A stretch of 64,000 nt of DNA from Alkalibacterium subtropicum (GCF_900112455.1 NZ_FOLT01000002.1:301128-365127), one strand, 5' to 3'; positions 15,892 to 27,061 are shown, counted from the stretch's first letter. Notes: generated from the sequence alone by a model not told the origin. Numbers and translations: made by a program.

Positions 15892-16689
15892 TTATGTTCT
15901 TAATACAAATAATACAACGGAAAGTACAGCAAAAGCAATCATTACTGTTGTATCCCGGCCTTCCCAGGCCAGTTTACGGAATTTCGTCCGTCCTTCGCCG
16001 CCTTTGTAGCCTCGGGCTTCCATAGCGGTAGCGAGTTCTTCAGCACGGTTAAAGGAACTGACGAACAGCGGGATCAGCAGTGGAACGATTGATTTCATCT
16101 GTTCATAAATGTTACCTTCACCGAAATCGATCCCTCGGGCACGCTGGGCGTTCATGATCTTCTCGGTCTCATCCATCAACGTCGGGACAAATCGCAGAGC
16201 GATCGACAGCATCAGTGCGATTTCATGCACCGGTACTTTGACGGCTGCAAACGGACGCAGCAGGAATTCTATCGCATCTGTCAGAGACAGCGGCATCGTC
16301 GTCAGTGTCAGGATCGTCGACATGAAAATGATGAGGACGAAACGGAAGAAGATGAAGACCCCGTTCAGCACACCTTCCTGCGAGATAACGACCGGTCCGA
16401 ATCGGAACCAGATCGTCTGTCCGCTCGTAAACAGGATCTGGAGGACGACCGTAAACAGGATCAGCCAGATCAGCGGTTTCACTCCGTTGATAAAGAACTT
16501 CGGATTGATCTCAGACAGCTTGACAGCTGTCAGCACAAAAGCGATCAGCACAACATAGGATACCCAGTTGTTCGCCAGAAAGATGATAATAATGAACCAG
16601 ATAGCGCCTAAAAGTTTCGTCCGCGGATCCAGTCTGTGGATCAGAGAATCGCCGGGAATGTAGCGTCCGAAAATCAGTTTATCCATCAT
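15892..16689 (-). CDS. ecfT: ECF transporter transmembrane protein EcfT
   Basis: The 265-residue protein is the shared membrane scaffold of group II ECF vitamin/metal transporters. It couples the two ATPases to interchangeable S components. The two Ala-Arg-Gly coupling motifs are present (AQRARGIDF and AMEARGYKGG), between hydrophobic segments. It overlaps ecfA2 by four bases. No substrate-binding S component is encoded here, as expected for the shared module. Confidence 0.96.
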   Translation of the reverse strand: MMDKLIFGRYIPGDSLIHRLDPRTKLLGAIWFIIIIFLANNWVSYVVLIAFVLTAVKLSEINPKFFINGVKPLIWLILFTVVLQILFTSGQTIWFRFGPVVISQEGVLNGVFIFFRFVLIIFMSTILTLTTMPLSLTDAIEFLLRPFAAVKVPVHEIALMLSIALRFVPTLMDETEKIMNAQRARGIDFGEGNIYEQMKSIVPLLIPLFVSSFNRAEELATAMEARGYKGGEGRTKFRKLAWEGRDTTVMIAFAVLSVVLFVLRT

Positions 16690-17561
16690 ACTGATGCACC
16701 CCCTTTAGTCGGGAGCTTCTCGATGATCTGTGCAGCCAGTTCATCCGTCGTCAGAGGCAGTGGATCGAATGTCCACTCGAATTTCTCTTCCAGTTCATGA
16801 GCGAATTTTACAGTAGACGGAACACCAAGCTGCATGCTTGCCAGCCAACCGGCTTCTTTGAAGATTTCTCTGGGATGGCCTTCTTTCATGACCGTGCCTT
16901 TTTCCAGCACGATCATGTGATCCGCATATTCAGCGACATCATCCATCTGGTGCGTGACCAGTACGATCGTCAGACCTTTGTTTTTATATAAACTGTGGAA
17001 CATATTCATGACCTCTTTACGTCCCTGCGGATCCAGCCCGGCTGTCGGTTCATCTAAAACCAGCACCTCAGGTTCCAGAGCTAGAACGCCCGCGATCGCG
17101 ACACGTCTCATCTGGCCTCCAGACAGATCGAAGGGCGAACGTTCCATAAAGGATTCGTCCAGACCGACCAGAGGCAGCAGTTCGCGTGCTTTTTCAAGGC
17201 CTTCTTCTTCAGTCATGCCAAAGTTCTTGGGTCCAAAAGCAATGTCTTTGCCGACTGTTTCTTCAAACAGCTGAGCTTCAGGAAACTGAAAAACGATCCC
17301 CACTTTTTTGCGCAGCGACTTCAGTCCTTTGTTATCCGATAGATTCGTGATCACACGGTCGCCGATTGTCACCGTGCCTTCAGTCGGTTTCTTCAAGGCA
17401 TTCAGATGCTGAAGCACCGTTGACTTGCCGCTGCCGGTATGGCCGACGATCGCAGTAAATGACCCGTCCTTGATGGACAGGTCGATGTCATAGATCGCTT
17501 TACTTTCAAATGGTGTACCTTTCTGGTAGGTATACCCTACATCTTGGAAACGGATGTCCAT
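16686..17561 (-). CDS. ecfA2: ECF transporter ATPase EcfA2
   Basis: The 291-residue ABC ATPase has Walker A GHTGSGKST, Q-loop VFQFPEAQLFEETV, signature LSGGQMRR and Walker B VLVLDEPTAGLDP. It pairs with EcfA1 to power EcfT. The gene overlaps ecfA1 by 25 bases and ecfT by four, showing tight coupling. Length and C-terminal extension are normal for EcfA2. Confidence 0.96.
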   Translation of the reverse strand: MDIRFQDVGYTYQKGTPFESKAIYDIDLSIKDGSFTAIVGHTGSGKSTVLQHLNALKKPTEGTVTIGDRVITNLSDNKGLKSLRKKVGIVFQFPEAQLFEETVGKDIAFGPKNFGMTEEEGLEKARELLPLVGLDESFMERSPFDLSGGQMRRVAIAGVLALEPEVLVLDEPTAGLDPQGRKEVMNMFHSLYKNKGLTIVLVTHQMDDVAEYADHMIVLEKGTVMKEGHPREIFKEAGWLASMQLGVPSTVKFAHELEEKFEWTFDPLPLTTDELAAQIIEKLPTKGGASV

Positions 17562-18376
17562 AACCAGTCCACCATCCCTTCTTCAGTTAAATAATCGTGC
17601 GGGACATCAAGACCCTGCTTTTTCAGCGAAGCTTTCAGACGCTCAGGAAAAGGCAGATCCAGTCCCATCTCGACCAGTTCCTCGCCGTATGAAAAGATCG
17701 TTTCGGGTGAGCCTTCCTGGATCATCTGTCCGTCCCTCATCACTAAGATGCGTGTCGCAGCGGCTGCTTCATCGATATCATGCGTGATAGATAAGACAGA
17801 GAGGTTCTCTTCTTCTTTTACTTCCTTGACCGTGCGCAGGACTTCTTCACGGCCCTGCGGATCAAGCATACTCGTCGCTTCGTCAAGGATCATGATAGCC
17901 GGACGCAAAGCCACGATACCGGCTATGGCCACACGCTGCTTCTGGCCACCGGAAAGACGGGCGGGTTCCCGTTCAGCGAATTCCAGCATATTAACTTTTT
18001 CCAGTGCATTCCTGACACGTTCGATCATCTCATCTCGTGGTATACCAAGATTTTCCAGACCGAAGGCCACGTCATCCTGGACCGTCGACCCGACAAACTG
18101 GTTATCGGGATTCTGAAAAACCATCCCGACCATTTCACGGATGGACCAGACGTTCTTCTCATTGAGCATCAGGCCGCCGACTTCGACTTCACCGCTGTCC
18201 GGTTCGATCAGGCCATTGATGGTTTTTGCCAGCGTGGATTTTCCGGAACCGTTGGGACCAATGATAGCGACCCATTCGCCCCGGTTTACAGAAAAAGAAA
18301 CATCCTGTAAAGCAGGACGCTGATCTTCATCATCATATTTATAAGTTATATTATCTAAACGTATGATTTCAGTCAT
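17537..18376 (-). CDS. ecfA1: ECF transporter ATPase EcfA1
   Basis: The 279-residue ABC ATPase has Walker A GPNGSGKST, Q-loop VFQNPDNQFVGSTV, signature LSGGQKQR and Walker B IMILDEATSMLDP. It is the first gene of the ECF module that follows the alpha cluster in Firmicutes. A 369-base gap to rplQ suggests that the module has its own promoter, which is not obvious by eye. Confidence 0.96.
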   Translation of the reverse strand: MTEIIRLDNITYKYDDEDQRPALQDVSFSVNRGEWVAIIGPNGSGKSTLAKTINGLIEPDSGEVEVGGLMLNEKNVWSIREMVGMVFQNPDNQFVGSTVQDDVAFGLENLGIPRDEMIERVRNALEKVNMLEFAEREPARLSGGQKQRVAIAGIVALRPAIMILDEATSMLDPQGREEVLRTVKEVKEEENLSVLSITHDIDEAAAATRILVMRDGQMIQEGSPETIFSYGEELVEMGLDLPFPERLKASLKKQGLDVPHDYLTEEGMVDWLWTSVSKM

Positions 18377-18745
18377 GATTTACCTCAACTTTTTTATTCA
18401 GTCTCAAGCCTTATTTTTAAGTAGTCATCAAGGTGTCTTGACAGTTACTCAACAGTACAAGATTACCAAAAACACCCTGGCATAACAATAGTAAAACGGC
18501 TTGTATCCCTTTACAATTATGAAACTTTTAGATTCAGACAGTCAGAAATTTTATGAATACGTTCGAGTGGTCCTTCTATGTAATGAAACATCGTGCTAAT
18601 AAAAAAACACTTTACGATATATGGTGTTCCTCCTGAGGATATCCCCAGGAGAAACTGAGCTAGACACTTGGAAAAAACTCTTCCATCATCATAACGCTCA
18701 TCATACATCCAAAAGTGGTTTTGGTTATAGTCTATTAAACTCTAA
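18377..18745. other. Intergenic region between rplQ and ecfA1
   Basis: No gene is seen. Near the rplQ side AACAC (18606-18610) pairs with GTGTT (18624-18628) and on the minus strand is followed by TTTTTTTATT, a weak candidate terminator for the ribosomal operon. Next to it CTCCTG-A-GG-ATAT-CC-C-CAGGAG (18630-18651) is a nine-pair hairpin with one mismatch. A promoter for ecfA1 is expected here but was not identified. Confidence 0.4.
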
Positions 18746-19162
18746 TTATTCAGCGTCTTCATCGCTTGAAACTGCTGTTTTTTCTACTAATTCCAAAACA
18801 GCCATTGGAGCACCGTCACCACGACGAGGTCCCATTTTCAAGACACGAGTGTATCCTCCATTGCGTTCTGCAAAACGAGGAGCAATGTCGTTAAATAATT
18901 TTTGTAATACCGTTTGTACTACGATTTCGTCTTCAGTTTCTGATACAGTTGCCAGTTCGTTACGTACAAAAGCAGCAGCTTGACGACGAGCGTGTAAATC
19001 TCCACGTTTACCTAATGTGATCATTTTGTCTGCAATTGAAGAAACTTCTTTTGCACGAGTCACAGTTGTAATAATACGTTCGTTGATCAACAAATCAGAT
19101 GTTAAATCACGAAGCATTGCTTTACGTTGAGAACTGACACGTCCTAATTTACGATAAGCCAT
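18746..19162 (-). CDS. rplQ: 50S ribosomal protein L17
   Basis: The protein begins [18 protein letters not shown] and contains the typical [19 protein letters not shown] segment. It is 138 residues, slightly longer than most Firmicutes L17, with an acidic end (SSDEDAE). It is the last ribosomal gene of the alpha cluster, 27 bases after rpoA. Confidence 0.97.
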   Translation of the reverse strand: MAYRKLGRVSSQRKAMLRDLTSDLLINERIITTVTRAKEVSSIADKMITLGKRGDLHARRQAAAFVRNELATVSETEDEIVVQTVLQKLFNDIAPRFAERNGGYTRVLKMGPRRGDGAPMAVLELVEKTAVSSDEDAE

Positions 19163-19189
19163 TGGTCGAAATCCTCCCTTAACTACAAA

Positions 19190-20134
19190 TTATTCTTCTT
19201 CGCGTAAGCCTAGATCCAGCTCGCCAAGTTTTAGTTTTACTTCTTCCAGTGATTTACGTCCTAAGTTGCGGACCTTCATCATTTCTGGTTCTGTTTTATT
19301 CGTTAATTCCTGAACAGTGTTTATTCCGGCACGTTTCAAGCAGTTATAAGAGCGCACAGACAGATCCAGCTCTTCGATTGTCATCTCAAGCATTTTTTCC
19401 ATTTGTGTTTCTTCTTTTTCGACCATTATCTCTGCTTCACGCGCTTCTTCTGTCAGGTTAACAAAAATGTTCAAGTGTTCAGTCATGATTTTTGCAGCAA
19501 GACTGACACCGTCTTCTGGAGAAATCGATCCGTCTGTCCAGACGTCAAGCGTTAACTTGTCATATTGTTCTTTTTCTCCAACACGTGTATTTTCGACGTG
19601 GTAGTTTACTCGGCTGACCGGGGTATATATCGAATCAACCGGCATTACACCAATCGGCATATCATCGTGTTTGTTGTGTTCAGCACGTACATAACCTCTG
19701 CCTTTTTGCGCTTCCATGCGAGCATGTAAGTGTCCGCCTTCAGAGACTGTACAAATATATAAATCAGGGTTCATTATCTCAACATCACTGTCAAAGATAA
19801 TATCTGCCGCTGTAACAGTAGCTGGCCCTTCAATATCGATCTCAATGGTTTTTGTTTCTTCAGAATACAATTTAAGTGCGAGCTTTTTCAAGTTTAAAAT
19901 GATGGCAGTGACGTCTTCAACCACACCATCAATCGCAGTGAATTCATGCAGAACACCATCGATCTGTAAAGTTGTGACGGCAGCACCTGGCAAAGATGAC
20001 AAAAGAATTCGACGCAGGGAATTTCCTAAAGTTGTCCCGTAACCACGTTCAAGCGGTTCGACGACAAACTTACCGAATTTTCCATCTTCACTGATCTCAA
20101 CTGTTTCTATTACCGGCTTTTCAATTTCGATCAT
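19190..20134 (-). CDS. rpoA: DNA-directed RNA polymerase subunit alpha
   Basis: The 314-residue subunit has the assembly domain ([21 protein letters not shown]) and the C-terminal DNA- and regulator-binding domain ([28 protein letters not shown]). Its N-terminal domains nucleate beta and beta' assembly. It lies between rpsK and rplQ as in other Firmicutes. Confidence 0.98.
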   Translation of the reverse strand: MIEIEKPVIETVEISEDGKFGKFVVEPLERGYGTTLGNSLRRILLSSLPGAAVTTLQIDGVLHEFTAIDGVVEDVTAIILNLKKLALKLYSEETKTIEIDIEGPATVTAADIIFDSDVEIMNPDLYICTVSEGGHLHARMEAQKGRGYVRAEHNKHDDMPIGVMPVDSIYTPVSRVNYHVENTRVGEKEQYDKLTLDVWTDGSISPEDGVSLAAKIMTEHLNIFVNLTEEAREAEIMVEKEETQMEKMLEMTIEELDLSVRSYNCLKRAGINTVQELTNKTEPEMMKVRNLGRKSLEEVKLKLGELDLGLREEE

Positions 20135-20203
20135 ATAATCCGTTTACCCCTTTCAAAACGTTAATCCACGCTATCCCAAAAACGATCTCGTTAATAGTAA
20201 CTA

Positions 20204-20602
20204 TTATACGCGACGACGTTTTGGAGGACGGCAACCGTTATGTGGTACCGGTGTTACGTCACGAATTGCAGTGACTTCTAATCCTGTAGCCTGTAGTGAA
20301 CGGATCGCAGCTTCACGACCAGATCCAGGTCCTTTAACAGAAACCTCGACAGTCTTCATACCGTTTTCCATTCCGCCTTTTGCAGCAGCTTCAGCAGCCA
20401 TTTGAGCAGCAAAAGGAGTTGATTTACGAGATCCTCTGAAACCTAGTGAGCCTGCAGAAGACCAGGAAATCGCATTCCCGTGTGCGTCTGTTATCATTAC
20501 GATTGTATTGTTGAATGTTGAACGGATATGTGCTACTCCATGTTCAATATTCTTTTTCACTCTACGTTTACGATTACGAGCGGGTCTTTTTACTTTAGCC
20601 AT
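20204..20602 (-). CDS. rpsK: 30S ribosomal protein S11
   Basis: The 132-residue protein contains [19 protein letters not shown] and the C-terminal [10 protein letters not shown] that binds the 16S rRNA platform. It lies 29 bases after rpsM, with an RBS before the ATG. Confidence 0.98.
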   Translation of the reverse strand: MAKVKRPARNRKRRVKKNIEHGVAHIRSTFNNTIVMITDAHGNAISWSSAGSLGFRGSRKSTPFAAQMAAEAAAKGGMENGMKTVEVSVKGPGSGREAAIRSLQATGLEVTAIRDVTPVPHNGCRPPKRRRV

Positions 20603-20631
20603 TCGAAGATTGACCTCCTAACTTTAGGTAA

Positions 20632-20997
20632 TTATTTTTTCTTGCCGGCAATAGCGACTGCTTTGCCTTTACGCGTACGCGCGTTGTTTTTCGTGTTTTG
20701 TCCACGTACTGGTAAACCACGACGGTGACGGATGCCACGGTATGATCCAATTTCGATTAAACGTTTGATGTTCTGACGAACTTCACGACGAAGATCTCCT
20801 TCGATTTTACGTTTATCTACTTCAGCACGGACTGCATCTAATTGATCGTTTGTTAATTCACGGACACGAGTTTCTTCTGGAACTCCTGCAGCTGCTAAAA
20901 TTTCTTGAGCTGTAGTTTTACCGATTCCATAAATATAAGTTAATGAAATGACGATATGTTTGTCACGTGGAATATCTACACCTGCTATACGAGCCAT
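20632..20997 (-). CDS. rpsM: 30S ribosomal protein S13
   Basis: The 121-residue head protein begins [12 protein letters not shown] and has the helix-two-turn region [16 protein letters not shown] and the basic tail [19 protein letters not shown]. It contacts the P-site tRNA and the intersubunit bridge. It opens the alpha cluster after rpmJ. Confidence 0.98.
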   Translation of the reverse strand: MARIAGVDIPRDKHIVISLTYIYGIGKTTAQEILAAAGVPEETRVRELTNDQLDAVRAEVDKRKIEGDLRREVRQNIKRLIEIGSYRGIRHRRGLPVRGQNTKNNARTRKGKAVAIAGKKK

Positions 20998-21022
20998 GTC
21001 TATGCACCTCCTATTTTAAAAA

Positions 21023-21136
21023 TTAGCCTTGACGTTGTTTGTGTTTAGGATTTTCGCATATAACCATTACACGGCCATTACGACGGATCACTTTACACTT
21101 GTCACACATTTTTTTGACTGATGGTCTTACCTTCAT
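21023..21136 (-). CDS. rpmJ: 50S ribosomal protein L36
   Basis: The 37-residue frame reads [20 protein letters not shown] and ends [11 protein letters not shown]. The C-x2-C...C-x4-H zinc ribbon is complete, so this is the zinc-containing (C+) form. An AGGGAAAG sequence precedes the ATG. The position between infA and rpsM is canonical. Confidence 0.97.
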   Translation of the reverse strand: MKVRPSVKKMCDKCKVIRRNGRVMVICENPKHKQRQG

Positions 21137-21172
21137 GAACTTTCCCTCCTTGATTTCTTCGGAGTCCTAAGT

Positions 21173-21391
21173 TTATTTAAATCGATACGTAATGCGTCCA
21201 CGTGTTAAATCATATGGAGACATTTCAACCGTTACCTTATCCCCAGGCAGAATCCGGATGTAATTCATACGAATTTTGCCAGAAACGTGTGCTAGAATTT
21301 CGTGACCATTTTCAAGTTCTACTTTAAACATTGCGTTTGGTAACGTTTCTAGGACGGTTCCTTCAATCTCTATAACATCGTCTTTTGCCAC
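21173..21391 (-). CDS. infA: Translation initiation factor IF-1
   Basis: A GTG at 21391 preceded by AAAGGAGG gives the usual 72-residue product starting [12 protein letters not shown]; a longer frame upstream lacks support. The OB-fold sequence includes [20 protein letters not shown] and [22 protein letters not shown]-1 occupies the ribosomal A site during initiation. Confidence 0.97.
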   Translation of the reverse strand: MAKDDVIEIEGTVLETLPNAMFKVELENGHEILAHVSGKIRMNYIRILPGDKVTVEMSPYDLTRGRITYRFK

Positions 21392-21565
21392 GCCTGGTTT
21401 CCTCCTTTGATATCTCACTTCAGTACGCATGAATAGAGTGATGACCTTAAGCCTCACTTTATTTTATGCTATAATAATCGCTTGGTTTGTTACTTTTTGA
21501 CGCTCGTACTATTATATCATGCATACATGATCATTGCAAGGATTCATCATAAAACATCGGACTTC

Positions 21566-22213
21566 TTAGTTTAGTATGTCCACAATGTCCTGGAAAACTT
21601 GTTTCGGACTTTGTTCCCCGTCGATTTCTCGAACGAGACCTAAATCACTGTAGTGTTTGGCAAGTTTTTCCGTTTGCTCTTCATTCACGTTGATACGAGT
21701 CTCAACCGTTTCCGGTTTGTCATCTTCTCTTTGATAGAAATCATGTGAGCCGCACTTATCGCAGGTGCCTTCCACTTTAGGTGGAGAATACACTTTATGA
21801 TAGGTCGCACCACAATTCGAGCACATGAATCTTCCGGTCAAACGTTCCATCAGAATATCTTTCGGTACTTTGATGTACAGCACGTGATCCAGTCTTCTGT
21901 TTGTAGAAGCCAGAGCCTGCTGAAGTGCTTGAGCCTGATTCAATGTACGCGGATAACCATCAAGTAAAAAACCTCTTTTTGCATCATCCTGCTGAAGACG
22001 TTCCTTAACTATTCCGTTTGTTACATCGTCAGGAACCAGTTCGCCTTCATCCATATACTGTTTCGCTTTTAAGCCAAGAGCGGTTTTGTTTTTCATCGCT
22101 GCACGGAACATATCTCCGGTCGAGATATGCGGAATATTGTATCTTTCCGAAATACGTGAAGCCTGCGTCCCTTTTCCTGCCCCGGGAAGACCTAATAGGA
22201 TCAAATTCATCAT
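21566..22213 (-). CDS. adk: Adenylate kinase
   Basis: The 215-residue enzyme interconverts ATP + AMP and 2 ADP. It has P-loop [33 protein letters not shown] and a full LID with four zinc cysteines (CSNCG...CDKCG), the Gram-positive long form. It is intact, unlike the short paralog at 4503-5039. It lies between secY and infA as in Bacillus. A second ATG immediately downstream could also be used. Confidence 0.97.
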   Translation of the reverse strand: MMNLILLGLPGAGKGTQASRISERYNIPHISTGDMFRAAMKNKTALGLKAKQYMDEGELVPDDVTNGIVKERLQQDDAKRGFLLDGYPRTLNQAQALQQALASTNRRLDHVLYIKVPKDILMERLTGRFMCSNCGATYHKVYSPPKVEGTCDKCGSHDFYQREDDKPETVETRINVNEEQTEKLAKHYSDLGLVREIDGEQSPKQVFQDIVDILN

Positions 22214-22331
22214 GCTTCCTCCTTAATTCCTTCACTTACTTCATCAGCATAAATGGAAAAAAGATCGATTTACCCACGTCTGTCATAGTGACATCCGGGC
22301 AAATCGTCTTAATTCAATTTTTAAAAGTCGC

Positions 22332-23630
22332 TTATGAGCGCTGAATGAAGCCTTGGTAACTCTTCTTGCTCAGCAATCCTTCCAGTTGTCGCATAGAGTC
22401 AAGCGCCACACCAACTACGATGAGTAAGCTTGTACCACCCAATGCTAGAGAACCTGGCAGATTGTATAAAGCAGAAGCTATAATCGGAAGCAATGAAATG
22501 GTTCCTAAATAAATGGCTCCCACTGTACTTAAACGAATAAGCATGTAACCAATATATTCTTCGGTGGCCCGTCCCGGACGAATGCTTGGAATGTAGCCGT
22601 TTTGTTTCTGTAAATTCTCCGCAGCCTTTTCAGGATTGACCTGAATGAATGCGTAGAAATACGTGAACAAGACGATCAGTACTGTATAAAGCACAGCACC
22701 CATAGGTTCCTGAAGGTTGAACACACTGTTCAATACCTGGTACCAGCTTTCATTCTGATTACCCTGGGCAAAATAGCCGAGGATGATCTGCGGAGTCATA
22801 AGGAACGAACTAGCGAAAATAACTGGAATAACGCCAGCCGAGTTCACTTTTAATGGTAAAACAGCACTGTCTTTCGTTGTGCTGGCACGTTTAGAGTAGC
22901 GAACAGGGATATTACGTTTAGCGTTTTCGACATAAGTGACAAGTAGTACAAGTAAAATAAACACAATGATTATGGTGATTGCCAGAGCCCATGCACTGAC
23001 GATTTCATCGCCCGCATTTCTGATCTGTGTGTTATAAAACTGTCCAATGTCCTGAGGAAAACGTGCGATGATACCGGAGAAGATGATGAATGATACGCCG
23101 TTCCCAAAACCGTGAACAGTGATCATTTCACCCAGCCACATGACAAGCATTGTCCCTGCTGTCAGTATGATCGCAATCGTAATATATGTTGCCGGTCCGG
23201 GATTACGGACCAGTCCTAAACCTGTTAATGCGTTGAATCCATAAGAAATACCGATAGCCTGGAAAAATGCTAAGAAAATCGTTAAATAGCGTGTGGCCTG
23301 ATTCAACTTGCGTCGCCCGACTTCGCCCTGGTCTGCCCATTCCTTGAATTTAGGAATGACATCCATCTGCAAAAGCTGAATGACGATAGAAGCCGTAATG
23401 TAAGGTGAAACACCTAAAGCAAAGACTGAATAACTGCTCAGGGCCCCACCACCAAACGTATCTAATAAATTGAATAATCCAGAACTGGACAGATCACCCA
23501 GAGAGTCCGCGTTGACGCCAGGCACAGTTAAATGTGTACCCAGACGGAAAACGATCAGGATCCCAAGAGTGAACAGCACACGACTACGCACATCTTTTTC
23601 TTTGATCACACCTTTAATCAGCTCGATCAT
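22332..23630 (-). CDS. secY: Preprotein translocase channel subunit SecY
   Basis: The 432-residue membrane protein has ten TM segments and SecY signatures such as LGVSPYITASIVIQLLQM, VNPEKAAENLQKQNGYIPSI and IRPGRATEEYI. It forms the SecYEG pore through which proteins, including the exported products of this window, leave the cytoplasm. It starts two bases after the rplO stop. Confidence 0.98.
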   Translation of the reverse strand: MIELIKGVIKEKDVRSRVLFTLGILIVFRLGTHLTVPGVNADSLGDLSSSGLFNLLDTFGGGALSSYSVFALGVSPYITASIVIQLLQMDVIPKFKEWADQGEVGRRKLNQATRYLTIFLAFFQAIGISYGFNALTGLGLVRNPGPATYITIAIILTAGTMLVMWLGEMITVHGFGNGVSFIIFSGIIARFPQDIGQFYNTQIRNAGDEIVSAWALAITIIIVFILLVLLVTYVENAKRNIPVRYSKRASTTKDSAVLPLKVNSAGVIPVIFASSFLMTPQIILGYFAQGNQNESWYQVLNSVFNLQEPMGAVLYTVLIVLFTYFYAFIQVNPEKAAENLQKQNGYIPSIRPGRATEEYIGYMLIRLSTVGAIYLGTISLLPIIASALYNLPGSLALGGTSLLIVVGVALDSMRQLEGLLSKKSYQGFIQRS

Positions 23631-23632
23631 CC

Positions 23633-24085
23633 TTAGATCACCTCTACTGATCCACCGGCAGCTTCGATCGCTTCTTTAGCTGCTGAAGAAAACTTGTTAG
23701 CTTTCACAGTAAGTTTGTGATCGATGTTTCCTTTCGCCAAAACCTTAACACCGGATTTTTTGTTTTTAATTACTCCTGCTTTGACAAGTACGTCTGGAGT
23801 AACTTCTGTACCTTCTTCAAATCGGTTTAGTGTGTCTAAATTGACAATGTCGAATTCTTTACGGTTGTAGTTTGTAAATCCACGTTTTGGTAAAGTTTGG
23901 AATAATGGTGTTTGTCCACCTTCAAAACCTAAACGTGTTCCACCACCCGAACGCGCTTTTTGTCCTTTTTGTCCACGACCGGATGTTTTTCCGTTACCAG
24001 AAGAAGATCCACGGCCTACACGGTTACGTGATTTACGTGACCCTTCTGCGGGTTTTAATTCATGAAGTTTCATAAATCTTGGCAC
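23633..24085 (-). CDS. rplO: 50S ribosomal protein L15
   Basis: The 150-residue protein begins [20 protein letters not shown] and has the Gly-rich [18 protein letters not shown] extension that enters the 23S core. It is placed between rpmD and secY as in other spc clusters. Confidence 0.97.
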   Translation of the reverse strand: MPRFMKLHELKPAEGSRKSRNRVGRGSSSGNGKTSGRGQKGQKARSGGGTRLGFEGGQTPLFQTLPKRGFTNYNRKEFDIVNLDTLNRFEEGTEVTPDVLVKAGVIKNKKSGVKVLAKGNIDHKLTVKANKFSSAAKEAIEAAGGSVEVI

Positions 24086-24110
24086 CTCCTTTAGTTAGAC
24101 TCTTTGCTCA

Positions 24111-24290
24111 TTAGACTTCTTTAACGTCTACTAAATGAGCGATGTGTTTAATTGCTCCTCGGACTGCTTCATTATCAGGTCTCACAACTGAAGAGTTGGT
24201 TTTTCTAAGACCTAATGATTTAACTACTTGATGTTGTTTTTGAGGACGACCAATTAAACTGCGTTTTAATGTTATTTCCAAGTTTGCCAT
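24111..24290 (-). CDS. rpmD: 50S ribosomal protein L30
   Basis: The 59-residue frame reads [19 protein letters not shown] and ends [11 protein letters not shown], with the conserved [20 protein letters not shown] core. It lies 14 bases after rpsE, preceded by an AAGGAGAG RBS. Confidence 0.97.
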   Translation of the reverse strand: MANLEITLKRSLIGRPQKQHQVVKSLGLRKTNSSVVRPDNEAVRGAIKHIAHLVDVKEV

Positions 24291-24304
24291 TGTGTCATCT
24301 CTCC

Positions 24305-24808
24305 TTATCCAAGTAATTCTTCTACAGATTTTCCGCGAAGTTTTGCTACGTCTTCTGCACGTTTCAATTGACTGATTCCGTCGATCGTTGCACGGATCAT
24401 GTTGATCGGCGAACTAGATCCGACAGATTTAGAAGAAACGTCTTGTACGCCGGCTAATTCTAAAATCGCACGTACTGGACCACCAGCAGAAACTCCAGAA
24501 CCGGCTGTAGCTGGTTTCAAGATGATGTTGCCGCCACCGTGACGTCCGATCACTCGATGTGGCAGTGTTGTACCAACGATCGGTACTTCTACTAAATTGG
24601 TTTTAGCAGCTTCGATCGCTTTACGGATCGCTTCTGGCACTTCTTGTGCTTTACCTGTACCAAAACCAACGTGTCCGTTTCTGTCTCCTACTACGACTAG
24701 AGCAGCAAAACGTAAACGACGTCCACCTTTAACAACTTTAGTTACACGGTTGATTTCAACTACGCGATCTTCAATATCTAATTTAGATGCATCAATATGA
24801 GTTGTCAT
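24305..24808 (-). CDS. rpsE: 30S ribosomal protein S5
   Basis: The 167-residue protein contains the double-stranded-RNA-binding region [19 protein letters not shown] and [20 protein letters not shown], then the [14 protein letters not shown] loop. It helps with decoding fidelity and mRNA entry. Confidence 0.98.
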   Translation of the reverse strand: MTTHIDASKLDIEDRVVEINRVTKVVKGGRRLRFAALVVVGDRNGHVGFGTGKAQEVPEAIRKAIEAAKTNLVEVPIVGTTLPHRVIGRHGGGNIILKPATAGSGVSAGGPVRAILELAGVQDVSSKSVGSSSPINMIRATIDGISQLKRAEDVAKLRGKSVEELLG

Positions 24809-24830
24809 ATACTGTTATTCCTCCTTTTCT

Positions 24831-25187
24831 TTAGAATGATAGTCCGTTTTCACGAGCTGCGTCTGCTAATGCTTTGACACGTCCGTGGTATTGATATCCG
24901 CCACGGTCAAAAACAACGACTGAAATGTCTTTGTTTTTAGCGCGTTCAGCAATCAATGTTCCTACTGCAGCAGCTTCTTCAACTTTCGAATCGCCTGAAA
25001 CGTCAGTATCTAAGGAAGATGCACTTGCGAGCGTTACACCCTCTACATCATCAATTAATTGAGCGTAGATGTTTGTGTTCGAACGGAACACACTCAAACG
25101 CGGGCGCTCAGCAGTACCAGAAAGATTTCTGCGGATGCGTTTATGTCTTTTTTTACGTAATTTGTTTTTATCTGGTTTTGTAATCAC
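24831..25187 (-). CDS. rplR: 50S ribosomal protein L18
   Basis: A GTG at 25187 preceded by AGAGGTGA gives the normal 118-residue product starting [19 protein letters not shown]; an in-frame upstream ATG would add ten residues without support. The conserved [14 protein letters not shown] and [17 protein letters not shown] identify L18, which binds 5S rRNA. Confidence 0.96.
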   Translation of the reverse strand: MITKPDKNKLRKKRHKRIRRNLSGTAERPRLSVFRSNTNIYAQLIDDVEGVTLASASSLDTDVSGDSKVEEAAAVGTLIAERAKNKDISVVVFDRGGYQYHGRVKALADAARENGLSF

Positions 25188-25297
25188 AATTGTCACCTCT
25201 TTATTCAAAATTCTCATATTTATGAGATAGTCAGGTCATCTGACAAAAGGAAAGCAGAACGTTATAACAGAGCGTCATAGAGTTCTCTTTCATTTTA

Positions 25298-25834
25298 TTA
25301 TTTACCTGTTTTACCTTCTTTACGACGTACGTTTTCGCCTCTATAGCGAATCCCTTTACCTTTGTAAGGCTCTGGTGGGCGTACGGCACGAATGTTAGCA
25401 GCTAATGCGCCAACCTTTTCTTTGCTTGCACCTTTAATAGAAACAACCGTGTTAGATGGCACTTCAACTGTTAATCCTTCAACTTCTTCGAATTCGACTG
25501 GGTGTGATAGTCCGACGTTTACGACTAATTTGTTACCTTGTTTCTGTGCACGGTAACCAACACCATTCAATTCTAGAACTTTTTCAAAACCGACAGTAAC
25601 ACCTTCGACCATGTTGTTCACAATAGCACGAGTTGTTCCGTGGATCGTACGACTAGATTTTGTTTCATCAGGTCGTTCAAATGTCATTTGATTATCTTCA
25701 ACTTTAACATCAATAACAGGGCTGATTTCACGGCTCAATTCTCCGTTTTTCCCTTTAACTGTAATCACGTTTCCGTCGATGTTCACTTCCACACCTTCAG
25801 GAATCGTGATCGGCATTTTTCCGATACGGCTCAA
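25298..25834 (-). CDS. rplF: 50S ribosomal protein L6
   Basis: The 178-residue protein has [16 protein letters not shown], the duplicated L6 fold and the signature [21 protein letters not shown]. It binds near the sarcin-ricin loop and factor site. The gap to rplR (about 110 bases) is longer than most in this cluster. Confidence 0.98.
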   Translation of the reverse strand: MSRIGKMPITIPEGVEVNIDGNVITVKGKNGELSREISPVIDVKVEDNQMTFERPDETKSSRTIHGTTRAIVNNMVEGVTVGFEKVLELNGVGYRAQKQGNKLVVNVGLSHPVEFEEVEGLTVEVPSNTVVSIKGASKEKVGALAANIRAVRPPEPYKGKGIRYRGENVRRKEGKTGK

Positions 25835-25866
25835 AGTCCGGCACCTCCTTCATCTCTCTCAGCTTA

Positions 25867-26265
25867 TTACCAAACGTACGCGAGGACTTCTCCTCCGATA
25901 TTTTTAGCACGAGCTGTTTTGTCTGTTACAACACCTTCGGATGTAGAAACTAGAGCGATACCTAGTCCGTTCAACACTTTAGGCATTTCTTCTGCGTTAA
26001 CGTAAACACGTAAACCTGGTTTTGAAATACGTTTCAAACCGGTGATAACACGTTCGTTGTTTTGACCATATTTCAAGAACACGCGGACGATGCCTTGTTT
26101 GTCATCTTCCACAAATTCAACATCCTTGATGAAACCTTCTGATTTCAGGATATCGGCCATACCTTTTTTCAAGTTAGAAGCAGGGATCTCAACTTTCGTA
26201 TGACGTGCGTTATTAGCGTTACGGATACGAGTTAAGAAATCTGCGATAGGATCTGTCATGACCAT
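25867..26265 (-). CDS. rpsH: 30S ribosomal protein S8
   Basis: The 132-residue protein begins [17 protein letters not shown] and ends in the signature [27 protein letters not shown]8 is a primary 16S-binding protein and in many bacteria represses the spc operon; no site for that was examined here. Confidence 0.98.
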   Translation of the reverse strand: MVMTDPIADFLTRIRNANNARHTKVEIPASNLKKGMADILKSEGFIKDVEFVEDDKQGIVRVFLKYGQNNERVITGLKRISKPGLRVYVNAEEMPKVLNGLGIALVSTSEGVVTDKTARAKNIGGEVLAYVW

Positions 26266-26302
26266 TCGTTGTAGCCTCCTTTACGGCAAGTTTTCGTTTT
26301 GT

Positions 26303-26488
26303 TTACCAGCTTGCTTTTTTCAAGCCAGGAATTTCACCTTTATAAGCTAGCTCACGCAAGCAAATACGGCATAATCTGAATTTTTGGTATACAGCATGTG
26401 GGCGTCCACAACGTTCACAGCGGGTATACTCACGTGTCGAAAACTTGGCTGGTTTTTTGTTTTTAGCAATCATTGATTTTTTAGCCAT
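26303..26488 (-). CDS. rpsN: 30S ribosomal protein S14, zinc-binding type Z
   Basis: The 61-residue form has the zinc ribbon C-x2-C...C-x2-C ([20 protein letters not shown]). This short Z-type, encoded between rplE and rpsH, is usual in Gram-positive bacteria. Confidence 0.98.
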   Translation of the reverse strand: MAKKSMIAKNKKPAKFSTREYTRCERCGRPHAVYQKFRLCRICLRELAYKGEIPGLKKASW

Positions 26489-26521
26489 TTTTACAATTAC
26501 CCTCCTAATAGGTAGTTTAGG

Positions 26522-27061
26522 TTATTTCTGGAACGGCATTCCCATTTGTCCAAGTAATTCACGTGCTTCTTCGTCAGTGTTAGCTGATGTAACAATAACA
26601 ATGTCCATACCGCGGACTTTGTCTACATCATCGTAATTAACTTCAGGGAAAATCAGCTGCTCTTTAACACCTAGCGTGTAGTTTCCACGTCCGTCAAAAG
26701 CGTTTTTGCTTACTCCACGGAAATCACGTACACGAGGTAATGAAACAGTCACTAATTTATCCAAGAAGTCATACATGCGATCGCCACGGAGAGTTACTTT
26801 CGTACCGATTGGCATACCTTCACGTAAACGGAATGCAGCGATAGATTTCTTCGCACGTGTGATAACTGGTTTTTGTCCAGAAATAAGTGTTAATTCTTCT
26901 ACTGCTTTATCTAAGTTCTTAGTGTTTGAAACAGCTTCACCCACACCCATGTTGATAACGATCTTTTCAACTTTTGGTGCTTCCATGACTGAGCTGTATT
27001 CGAATTTCTCAACCAATGATGGTCGTACATCACTGTTATATTTTTCTTTAAGGCGTGTCAT
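26522..27061 (-). CDS. rplE: 50S ribosomal protein L5
   Basis: The 179-residue protein has [40 protein letters not shown] and [11 protein letters not shown]. It binds 5S rRNA with L18 and contacts P-site tRNA. Confidence 0.98.
   Translation of the reverse strand: MTRLKEKYNSDVRPSLVEKFEYSSVMEAPKVEKIVINMGVGEAVSNTKNLDKAVEELTLISGQKPVITRAKKSIAAFRLREGMPIGTKVTLRGDRMYDFLDKLVTVSLPRVRDFRGVSKNAFDGRGNYTLGVKEQLIFPEVNYDDVDKVRGMDIVIVTSANTDEEARELLGQMGMPFQK

Noticed and set aside
16109..16611. Plus-strand frames opposite ecfT
   Set aside because: They lack RBS and recognisable motifs; the minus-strand EcfT with ARG motifs explains the region.
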